Below, piece after piece: positions 26,743-34,632 of a stretch of DNA of 64,000 nt. Below the pieces are notes generated by a model, which ran no database searches, was not told the DNA's origin, and was given only the letters and a program-made list of their open reading frames with translations. Source of the DNA: Paulinella micropora (taxonomy: Eukaryota; Cercozoa; Imbricatea; Euglyphida; Paulinellidae). Made by a program: the position numbers and the translations under genes. The first letter of the stretch is position 1. Each line of letters starts with the position of its first letter. The stretch covers positions 1-64,000 of the forward strand of contig WBZZ01006013.1 of assembly GCA_019918135.1 (NCBI GenBank). Reading direction: 5' to 3'.

Positions 26743-29700
26743 ATGCCACCACCATTACCGCCCAGACCAACGAAGGAAAATGTAGAACTAGCGAAGGTAA
26801 GGGCGAATTTGAAGAAAACTACAACAAGAGAAAACAAAAGGGAATTTAAAGTAGTAGAGTTAAAATCTAGGCGAGACAATAGATTAAACTCTCTTACATA
26901 CGAGAAGCAAGGATTAGATATAAACTTTTATGATACTGACGCATTAGAGCGAGAGGTTCTACTTCCTATACTATTAGATGCGAAAAGAAATGGTATGACA
27001 GGAAATGCTGATGTTCATATCACTATAACATACATAACCGACCACGAAGAATTAAATAGATATTATAAAAAGAAAACATTTAATTCTTTTCAAATAAAAA
27101 ACTATGACGATTTTATTGAAATGTTGAATGAGTTTAACATAAACAATATTGAAGCGTCTGGACTAGGTTATGACAGAATCATTGAATACGCTAAGGTAGT
27201 AGTAGTTCAAGAAAACGGAGGCGGTTGTTATGAAGGAAAAAACAAATGTAAAAAAACAATATCGGATGAAAATATATTGATATCTCCCGCTAGCAAGAAT
27301 AATAATTGTTTATTCTTTCTCTGTAAAGACATTCTTAATATGCCACTTATTAACAGAAAAAGATGTAATGATATTAGAGAACAATTCAATCTTTCTAATG
27401 ATTGCCCGATACCATTTTCTACCTCCGTAAAAATCCTTAATACTTTGATAAAAGAAGGAAAGACATATGAAATAACAAACGCCTTAACAAGAGAAACTAT
27501 AAGCACGAATAACATCGGAGAAGAAGCAGACATTATGATTTATTTAGAGAACAACCATTATTTTGGATTAACTAAAAGATATAAACAAAAATGCGAACAA
27601 TGTTTAAGGAAATATGTCAAAAAACACACTTGTAATCCAAAAATGATAAATTATGCGAATAGAAAAATTTTGAAGAACGGACGAAGACATTTGATAACAA
27701 AATTCGAGAAGGATAAAATTAATAACAAAGATGAAGTTATTCATTACGACCTTGAAACTTTTAGAAATAACACGCTCGCTGACGGCTTTGATATTCACGA
27801 CTGCTATATAGTCGGATATACTCAAGGGGCGGAAGGATTTAAATATTTCGCTGGTAAAGATTGTATTTCTAAATTTCTTGACTTTGTCTTGGAGAGAGGA
27901 CAAAAATTAACAATAGAATGGGGTAATAGAATGATTCATAATCCAGTCAAGAAAGTAGCAGGAGTAAGAAAGAAGAGAAACAAAGATGAAGAACCACCAA
28001 TTTTATATGTGAATGGGTTTAACGGCGCGAACTTTGACCACTACTTCATTAAACAGGAATTAATAAGAAGAGGCATTAAACCAAAATCTCACATGATTAA
28101 TAACGGCTCAATAATCTCTTTACAATTTGAAAATATCAAAATGTGGGATATGTGTAAGCATACTCAGGGGACATTAAAAGAAAACTTAGAAAATATGAAA
28201 TGTAAAACTCTTAAAGGAGATTTCGACCACGACAAGGCTTCTACTTGGGAAACAATGAGGGAAGAGTTAAGAAATAAGTGTCTTGAATATTTGAAGTGTG
28301 ATGTTATGGGGTTAAAAGAGTTATATGATAAAATAAACACAGAGATATTTGAAAAACACTCAGTGAATTTAACTTCATACATTTCAACTTCAAGCCTTGC
28401 TTTTAATATCTGGAAGAAAATGATTGATGGTAAGCACGATGTAAGACTCCCAACTATTGAACAAGAGAAAACGTTTAGAAAAGCGGTTATCGGAGCAAGA
28501 ACATATCCAAGCAAAAAAAGATTTATTTCAAAACAATACAAGGACTACTTAGCGGGGAAAATCACATTTGACGAATTAACCGATTATTTAGTTGATGCGG
28601 ATGTCGTATCTTTATACCCAACAGCGATGCTTAATTTATTTATGGTTGGAGAAATTAAACTGGCTATCGCACCATTTGATTATAATAATCTTCCTATCGG
28701 TATTTACAATGTTGATTATATCTCACCAAAAGACGTTCTACATTCAAGAATAGGACAGAGAAATAAAATGGGCTCATTAAAGTGGAATTTAGCGGATATG
28801 AAAGACCAATGGCTTACAAGTGTTGATATTGAAGATATGATTAAGGAAGGCTACAATATAACAATTCATAAAGGATACTATACGGAGGAGGCTGAACCAG
28901 TTTTCAAGGAATATATATTAGAAATGTTTAAGGCGAAAGAAAATAGCGAAAAAGGCACACCGCAATATTTATTAGCCAAACTATTTATGAATTCGTTATA
29001 CGGAAAGATGATACAACGACCTATCCCAACAGAAGCAGAATATATTAAATCAAATGAGGAGTATTGGAAATTTTGGACAAAAAATTATATATCTGATGTG
29101 GTTGAATTCAAAGATAAAGACGGAAACAAACTTTGGCACGTATCTGGAATGCCTCGAAATGAAGTAATAATTGAAGAGAGTATTACAAAACTTTCTCACT
29201 ACGGGGCTTTCATTCTAGCATATAGCAGGCGAATTATGTATAACTACATAAAAGAGGCTAATCCAAATAAAGACATAGAGGCTGATTTCTATTACACCGA
29301 TACCGATAGTCTAGTGTTGAATGTTAGGTTCGCCAAACTAATCAAAAGGCTTGGTGATAAATCTCTCGGAGGAATAACAGATGACTTAGGAGATTGCTGT
29401 AAGATGATAAGAGGAATATGGATCGCTCCAAAATTGTATATGTTAGAATTTACAACGAATGAAGCCTTTCTCCCTTACCTTACTAAGAATGACTTGAAAC
29501 ATAAAGACAAAGGTGTTCATATAATTGAATGCTACGAAAACGAAGGAGTAAAAAAGAGATACTACCACCTTAGAGGTAAGGGGTTGAATTCAAAGGGGCT
29601 AAATCCAGAAGTATATGAAAAGATGGATTTAAGTGAAAGCATTGAAAATGTTAGAGATTTTCAAATGAAGAAAATTCATTTATCACGAAACAGCAAACAG

Positions 29701-29832
29701 CAAAACATTAACCATTTCAGTATAGTTCATACTACAAATATAAAAAAGAAAGTTAATGATAATAAATGGTGCGGTCGTGAGTTTATCAACAAAAATGATT
29801 GTATCCCACACGGCTTCCATATCCACTCCTAG
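26743..29832 (+). CDS. polB: Protein-primed DNA polymerase B (P2)
   Basis: A 1029-residue family-B polymerase of the protein-primed type, which would replicate the linear element from its TIRs. The frame looks whole. Exonuclease motifs: HYDLETF (about residue 334), NGFNGANFDHYF (about 421), YLKCDVMGLKELYD (about 514). Polymerase motifs: DADVVSLYPTAM (about 616), KLFMNSLYGK (about 745), YYTDTDS (about 849). The N-terminal 300 residues hold an OTU-peptidase-like stretch (SKNNNCLFFLCKDILNMPLI, with a later NNHYF histidine) and a CEQCLRKYVKKHTC zinc-type cluster. The start MPPPLPPRP is shared with P1. Confidence 0.95.
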   Translation: MPPPLPPRPTKENVELAKVRANLKKTTTRENKREFKVVELKSRRDNRLNSLTYEKQGLDINFYDTDALEREVLLPILLDAKRNGMTGNADVHITITYITDHEELNRYYKKKTFNSFQIKNYDDFIEMLNEFNINNIEASGLGYDRIIEYAKVVVVQENGGGCYEGKNKCKKTISDENILISPASKNNNCLFFLCKDILNMPLINRKRCNDIREQFNLSNDCPIPFSTSVKILNTLIKEGKTYEITNALTRETISTNNIGEEADIMIYLENNHYFGLTKRYKQKCEQCLRKYVKKHTCNPKMINYANRKILKNGRRHLITKFEKDKINNKDEVIHYDLETFRNNTLADGFDIHDCYIVGYTQGAEGFKYFAGKDCISKFLDFVLERGQKLTIEWGNRMIHNPVKKVAGVRKKRNKDEEPPILYVNGFNGANFDHYFIKQELIRRGIKPKSHMINNGSIISLQFENIKMWDMCKHTQGTLKENLENMKCKTLKGDFDHDKASTWETMREELRNKCLEYLKCDVMGLKELYDKINTEIFEKHSVNLTSYISTSSLAFNIWKKMIDGKHDVRLPTIEQEKTFRKAVIGARTYPSKKRFISKQYKDYLAGKITFDELTDYLVDADVVSLYPTAMLNLFMVGEIKLAIAPFDYNNLPIGIYNVDYISPKDVLHSRIGQRNKMGSLKWNLADMKDQWLTSVDIEDMIKEGYNITIHKGYYTEEAEPVFKEYILEMFKAKENSEKGTPQYLLAKLFMNSLYGKMIQRPIPTEAEYIKSNEEYWKFWTKNYISDVVEFKDKDGNKLWHVSGMPRNEVIIEESITKLSHYGAFILAYSRRIMYNYIKEANPNKDIEADFYYTDTDSLVLNVRFAKLIKRLGDKSLGGITDDLGDCCKMIRGIWIAPKLYMLEFTTNEAFLPYLTKNDLKHKDKGVHIIECYENEGVKKRYYHLRGKGLNSKGLNPEVYEKMDLSESIENVRDFQMKKIHLSRNSKQQNINHFSIVHTTNIKKKVNDNKWCGREFINKNDCIPHGFHIHS

Positions 29833-29914
29833 ATTAAAGACGTTTAACAACGAAGTTGATAAATAGTTAATTAATTTTTTTCAATAAAAAATTTTTACCA
29901 CTCTATATATACCA

Positions 29915-30202
29915 ATGACCACCCTAACCAGACTATGTGAGAAGTTTGAGAAACTCTCTATTGAAAATAAAAAAGAAACAATTTCTCTTACCGATGTTAA
30001 AAAGATAATTAACAACGAAATTCAAATGATTGAAAAGAGAAAGGAAGGTAAGCCAAAGGATACTTTTCCATTTGGTAAGTATAAAGGTAAGAAAATTCAA
30101 GATGTAGCGGTTATTGATAAGCCATACCTTGAATGGGTCATGAAACAGCCGTGGTTTGATAAATTTACCGACATTAAAAGTGAAGTAAAAAAATACATTT
30201 AA
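29915..30202 (+). CDS. ExoX-C-like domain protein, first of pair (P2)
   Basis: A 95-residue protein, close homologue of 8501-8788, same length. Core TFPFGKYKGKKIQDVAVIDK with PYLEWVMKQPWF. The stand-alone ExoX-C-like domain lacks any nuclease part. The start lies after CTCTATATATACCA, a motif shared with the next gene. Confidence 0.75.
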   Translation: MTTLTRLCEKFEKLSIENKKETISLTDVKKIINNEIQMIEKRKEGKPKDTFPFGKYKGKKIQDVAVIDKPYLEWVMKQPWFDKFTDIKSEVKKYI

Positions 30203-30230
30203 TAAAAATTATTTTGTAGTATATATACCA
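30203..30230 (+). promoter_or_regulatory. TATATACC start-proximal motif (P2)
   Basis: ATTATTTTGTAGTATATATA then CCA directly before the start at 30231. The P1 gene at 8818 has nearly the same bases, and 8501 and 29915 have TATATACACCC and TATATATACCA. Promoter or translation-start candidate for this gene pair. Confidence 0.45.
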
Positions 30231-30731
30231 ATGACAGACCTGAGCACCAAGCAGGACTACTTGAATGAAATTGAAAAATGGAACCTTGATGGAGATGTCA
30301 AAAAGCCAACCATTAAATGGACTAAGCCTGACATTGTTTCTTTCTATGAGCAATATAAATCAAATGTTGGAATTTCCAACATAGATGATAATGTTAAAGT
30401 AGTTATCCCGACAAATGTTGATTTTCAAGATAAATCAACATTAGAAAGCGTGTTGGTTGTGGAAGAAAGCACACCTTTTACGACTGCTGATTTAAAAGAA
30501 ACGGGGATTACTGAAATAAAGGCTAAGGTCGGCGAAGAGATGGAGAATGCTACATGTACAGAAGAAGGCTGTATATTAAAGAATAACAAGCAAACCGATG
30601 TTTTTCTTCAATATGGTAAGTATAAAGAAATGAAAATTGAAGATGTCGCTAAGATTGACAAACCATACCTTGAATATTTAATTCAACAACCTTATTTTAA
30701 TAACAAAGATGCGGTAAAAAAATATTTGTAA
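30231..30731 (+). CDS. ExoX-C-like domain protein, second of pair (P2)
   Basis: A 166-residue protein, homologue of 8818-9216 but 34 residues longer. The C-terminal QYGKYKEMKIEDVAKIDKPY with LEYLIQQPYF is the ExoX-C-like domain. Two of the extra segments are palindromic insertions (30364-30382 and 30414-30442), and a third adds a Cys-containing stretch (NATCTEEGCILKNNKQ). The linker between the N-terminal segment and the domain is thus highly variable in length, while both ends are conserved. Confidence 0.75.
   Translation: MTDLSTKQDYLNEIEKWNLDGDVKKPTIKWTKPDIVSFYEQYKSNVGISNIDDNVKVVIPTNVDFQDKSTLESVLVVEESTPFTTADLKETGITEIKAKVGEEMENATCTEEGCILKNNKQTDVFLQYGKYKEMKIEDVAKIDKPYLEYLIQQPYFNNKDAVKKYL
30364..30382. 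repeat. Palindromic insertion, type 2 (P2)
   Basis: ATGTTGGAATTTCCAACAT: 9-base arms around one T, read as part of SNVGISNID. P1 is 18 bases shorter here. Confidence 0.88.
30414..30442. repeat. Hairpin insertion, type 2 (P2)
   Basis: AATGTTGATTT, 7-base loop, AAATCAACATT: a perfect 11-bp stem. It is read as part of TNVDFQDKST, ten residues that P1 lacks (30 bases, in frame). Confidence 0.88.
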
Positions 30732-30779
30732 TAATTTAAAAATTAGACTTTCATTTTTTTGTTTTTTACTCAATCCACA

Positions 30780-32025
30780 TCAATGGTCTTCTATAAAATT
30801 AGCGATAATATTGACATTTCCACCATTATTAGTAGTAGAAACCGATTTCTGTGTAAAAGTTAATACATCACTTGGAGACAGATAAATATCATAATTTCTT
30901 AGATTGATTTGTTGCGTTGAATTAGCATTAACATATATTTTAAAAATCGTCGTTCCGTTGGCGATAGCACTCGCTGTTGTGTCGGTATCAACTATTGAAT
31001 ATTTCGTATCTACATCCGCATACACTGCTCCAGTTAATGTTCCATTAATCACCATTCGCACTATATTCGTTTTTGAGTCTTCATTACTAATGTTTATTAA
31101 TGATGGATACACTAATGAATAATTGTCTAAGTTAGCACCACCGCTATCATATTTTGCATTATTTCTTATACTCAATATCGGTCTTTCTGTAGTGTGGGCG
31201 ACTTCAGCACCCTTAATTGAATTCGTTATACTTGTATTAATAGTATTAGAACCCTCAATGAATAAACTAGCACTCGCTGTTTTAAGAATTTGTATTCCAG
31301 TCTTTGCATCATTTTTCATTACTGCTGTAAAGGGTAATGTAGTATTTCGTAGGCTTACACCATTATTGGCATTCGCATACTCAATCATATGAACTAATTG
31401 AAATAATCCTGTTATGGGATTTTCAATATAAAACTTAATAGCACCAAACCCAAGATACTGAAATTGAATTTGAAATACATTTCCTTTGCTCCAATCTAAG
31501 TCTGGCATAGCAAAATTTCCATCGCATGGGTCGTCCCAGTCTTTTTGGTCTATATAATCTACGAGATTGCCGCAACAATGCGCAATATTCATTCCCGCTT
31601 TATCTTTGTAAAAGTAAAATCCATCATTAAGGTCATTTCCTATTCCAATATATGAATAGTAATCTTTTGTGTCGTCTGTTGTCCATAAGGCAGTAAAGCG
31701 AGCAAGGACACCAGTTCCAGTTCTATATTTTATTCTCCTTTTACTTACTAATCTAGCATCAGCCGTGGCGTCAGCTGTAGTTTTCAATTCAGCCATATTA
31801 TTCAAAAATGACACAGATGCTTTTGTTTCCGTTTTTGTCCATACCCTTGTATTAATGGTATATGGAAAGATTTCCTGTAAAACTGGTGTTAATTGAGCAG
31901 TCGTTGCTTCGCGAAAAAGCGGTTTTTGAATTATTTGTTTCAATATTACCATCGTATCCAACACTGACATTTATAAATTCTCCGTCTGGATTTTGTGCGA
32001 CTAAATTTCTCTGGTGTGTAGTCAT
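30780..32025 (-). pseudogene. Fibre/head structural protein (P2, broken)
   Basis: Homologue of the P1 protein at 9250-10491 along its whole length: SKRRIKYRTGTGVLARFTAL, KGNVFQIQFQYLGFGAIKF and a conserved NVNIIANFIEDH end. Looks broken by about one change. Last gene of the minus-strand virion block, next to the capsid gene. Confidence 0.6.
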
Positions 32026-32080
32026 TGTAGGTCTATATTATCAAAAAAATAAATTAACTATCAAAATTAATAATTACCTC

Positions 32081-33544
32081 TTAACTAATAGAAATCATAT
32101 TAGCCTTAACCTGAACCTCCCGCTGAGTGATTGCTACACTTACATGCTGATGAGCATTATTCTGTGTAGTGCTAATGAACTCCCATCGTCTCTCATTTGA
32201 AAGGTCAAGCCCGCTAAATTCATTTTGGTCTTTGCTCCACAGCGGGCGGGTATTATCCCAAGTATCAACCCAGAACCAGTTGTATTGATACACATTTGAA
32301 TTCATCAAAACAGAACCTTCAAGCTTTGGTTTCAAGCACATATAATCTTCATAACTAGCGGGATATATTTCAAATTCCTGAAGTCGTGCCCCGTCAAGTG
32401 TGGTGTGGAAACTGGTAGTCTTAGCGGTTGCTCTGTTATCAATATCATAAGCAGTATTCTTGTTTTCAGTGTTGTGGAAGAGTGTGTGATAAATTTTCTT
32501 CAATCGTTTTCCGTGTCCTCTATCAAAGCGGAGAATAATGTTTTGTGTAGTGGATTGAGCAATGGAATTTTTATAAACATAAGGATAATCAATATTAAAA
32601 CTCATACCTTCAGCACTCGCCACCTTTTGTTGAATTGATTGAATGACATCGGGATTAGTCTCAACCGCAAGGAACAAGTTAAGATTAGAAATACTTACAT
32701 TACCAGCGGCAGCAACAAGCACTCCTCCACCCGTTGACAAAGCAGCGTTATTGTAATAATAAATTTTAGGGGTCTGTTGCCACACAATCCGCATATTCAA
32801 AATCTCAGGAAACATAATAGTCTTATCTAGGGCGAAAATAGTATTGTAAAGCATACCCATATTAATCTTAACACTGATAGAAGGCTCAGCGGAGGTGATA
32901 GCACCAGCCGAGAAATACTTAGGCTCGTTGTAAGCGACATCAACGACAGAGATCGCACCCGTTCCATCAGCCAAGGCTAAATCATCGTGTCGGCGAGCAT
33001 TTGTAGGAGGTTCTGGAAACATCGCCAAAGTTCTAGCTGCTACATTATCTGCTCCATCAGTCATGGCTCGAAAGTTTGTTCTAGTTGCTGTGGTTAGTGA
33101 AACATCAATTTTATTATTGGCATTACACTTTTGAAGCATACATCCCGAACCACTTCCATTATCGTGGTTTTCAAGTGTCAGAAAGTCCTTCATAGAAGTT
33201 TCAGCCTTCCAAACAATTTTGGTAAAATTACCAACTTCATTTACATCGCACAGATAAACACCGCTACGGGTTTGAAGTTGAATTTGTCTAATAGGAGCCA
33301 GACAATCCATATAGCATTTGTTATAGTTCGCCGCAGTTGCTGGTGGGGCATAAGTAAAACTCAAGACAGAGCGGGCTAAGTTAAATGGTCTGCTGATAAG
33401 GTCAAAGTTGCTTTCTTGTCCTCCTGCGGTAGTAATAGTAATAGCTCCAGCACCTTCTCGCGGAGTTAGTTTATTCAAACGATAAGAAGCACTGATGTAG
33501 TCAGTTCTAGAAAAGTCTAGTTCGCCTCCGTGTTGAGTTGGCAT
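32081..33544 (-). CDS. mcp: Major capsid protein, double jelly-roll type (P2)
   Basis: A 487-residue protein starting MPTQHGGELDFSRTDYISAS (26 further codons are open upstream but not shared with P1). Conserved with P1 throughout: SGVYLCDVNEVG, GMSFNIDYPYVYKNSIA, RFDRGHGKRLKKIYHTLF and a QREVQVKANMISIS end. Surface-loop stretches in the middle differ most. The frame looks whole. The tandem duplication at 33167 starts inside this gene, so its first 378 bases recur at 47973-48350. Confidence 0.8.
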   Translation of the reverse strand: MPTQHGGELDFSRTDYISASYRLNKLTPREGAGAITITTAGGQESNFDLISRPFNLARSVLSFTYAPPATAANYNKCYMDCLAPIRQIQLQTRSGVYLCDVNEVGNFTKIVWKAETSMKDFLTLENHDNGSGSGCMLQKCNANNKIDVSLTTATRTNFRAMTDGADNVAARTLAMFPEPPTNARRHDDLALADGTGAISVVDVAYNEPKYFSAGAITSAEPSISVKINMGMLYNTIFALDKTIMFPEILNMRIVWQQTPKIYYYNNAALSTGGGVLVAAAGNVSISNLNLFLAVETNPDVIQSIQQKVASAEGMSFNIDYPYVYKNSIAQSTTQNIILRFDRGHGKRLKKIYHTLFHNTENKNTAYDIDNRATAKTTSFHTTLDGARLQEFEIYPASYEDYMCLKPKLEGSVLMNSNVYQYNWFWVDTWDNTRPLWSKDQNEFSGLDLSNERRWEFISTTQNNAHQHVSVAITQREVQVKANMISIS

Positions 33545-33546
33545 TT

Positions 33547-33610
33547 TGTTTTCAGTTTTTTGGCAGTCGTGTAAGTTGTTTAATACACAAATATATTCAT
33601 AGAAAAAAAA
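33547..33610 (-). promoter_or_regulatory. Conserved region upstream of capsid gene (P2)
   Basis: Minus-strand CTATGAATATATTTGTG after a T run, at the same distance as in P1 (12035-12105). Candidate virion-gene promoter. Confidence 0.4.
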
Positions 33611-33633
33611 TAATAAAATCAAAAATTAATTCA

Positions 33634-34443
33634 TCAAAATTTTAACAAATTGAAGAATGATGTAAATAAATTAAAATAATTAGTTTCTCTGTAAATCAAC
33701 AATGTCATAACGATACCCAAACCATTAAGATTTATAGCCTGATCGTTTTCGTCTGTAAGATAAAACCTAAATACATTATTTGAACTGGTTGATAATTTCT
33801 TACCATACTCTGACCCACTTCCGTCGTATATAACGGCTCCAAATGGAATTTCGTTGGCAGTGTATATTTCTTGTAGCACGTGATTATCTCCTTCACCCAC
33901 TAAGTCAGATTGAAGGTATAAAGTTTTTTCACCAGTTAGAATAATTACATTTGGCGATTTAATTAAATCATTAGCAAAGAAATATGTTGAATTTCTATCA
34001 AAACCCATTACCTCGTGAATGCGTGTGTCGCTATCAAATATAAATCGCGGTTGAATACCTCCGTTATTTGAAACACTGAATGTTAATTTGCCATCTTCTG
34101 GTTCTATGTTGGTATTATTACTGGATACAACATAAGTATAATTATTTGGGCTGTCTGCGGTTAGCACCTCCGACAACTTATTTTTTAGATTGTTCATTGT
34201 GTAGTTTCCCTCAGGTATCGTAATTAAAGCCTCATACCCGTCTTCGCTAAGAGTAAAGGTATTATATGGTGAAGCCACAGAGTAATACGACTTTGGAATG
34301 TAAATGTGTAATATTTTACAATGTGTGGGATTGTCTAGTGATTTTAAGTTTAATTCGTGTGTAAAGTCGCTGTCTGAGCCTGTTATTCGGTTTTTGCTAT
34401 TTATGTAATAGATACCACTTGACCTGCCCCCTTTGTAATCCAT
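33634..34443 (-). CDS. Penton / minor capsid protein (P2)
   Basis: A 269-residue protein starting MDYKGGRSSGIYYINSKNRI; near identical to the P1 protein at 12122-12934, with most differences at the last few residues. Same placement beside the major capsid gene. The penton role is inferred from family context and size. The very high identity, compared with the more divergent capsid next door, suggests strong constraint or exchange between elements. Confidence 0.72.
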   Translation of the reverse strand: MDYKGGRSSGIYYINSKNRITGSDSDFTHELNLKSLDNPTHCKILHIYIPKSYYSVASPYNTFTLSEDGYEALITIPEGNYTMNNLKNKLSEVLTADSPNNYTYVVSSNNTNIEPEDGKLTFSVSNNGGIQPRFIFDSDTRIHEVMGFDRNSTYFFANDLIKSPNVIILTGEKTLYLQSDLVGEGDNHVLQEIYTANEIPFGAVIYDGSGSEYGKKLSTSSNNVFRFYLTDENDQAINLNGLGIVMTLLIYRETNYFNLFTSFFNLLKF

Positions 34444-34449
34444 TGTTAT

Positions 34450-34624
34450 ATTATAGATAGTTTAGAATTGCGCCTCTATCTTGCTAATCGCAAGATTCTC
34501 GCTATATTCTAAACCATCGTTTTTTATTTAGGAAAAAATTAATCGGTTTTCGATGGTTATCAAATATCTCAAACAAGTTTGAGATTACGAGAATGAGTGA
34601 AACGAATGAGAGTGTGGATTTACG
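34450..34624 (-). promoter_or_regulatory. Two-hairpin spacer module (P2)
   Basis: Hairpin A: GATAGTTTAGAAT near 34454 against ATTCTAAACCATC near 34506, with an inner CTTGCTAATCGCAAG stem. Hairpin B is rebuilt: a 20-bp palindrome (34566-34585) replaces part of its 5' arm relative to P1. It separates penton from the protease fusion gene. Confidence 0.6.
34566..34585. repeat. 20-bp palindrome, type 1 (P2 spacer)
   Basis: ATCTCAAACAAGTTTGAGAT, 9-base arms around AA. Absent from the matching P1 spacer at 15303-15362. Confidence 0.87.
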
Positions 34625-34632
34625 AATATCTT

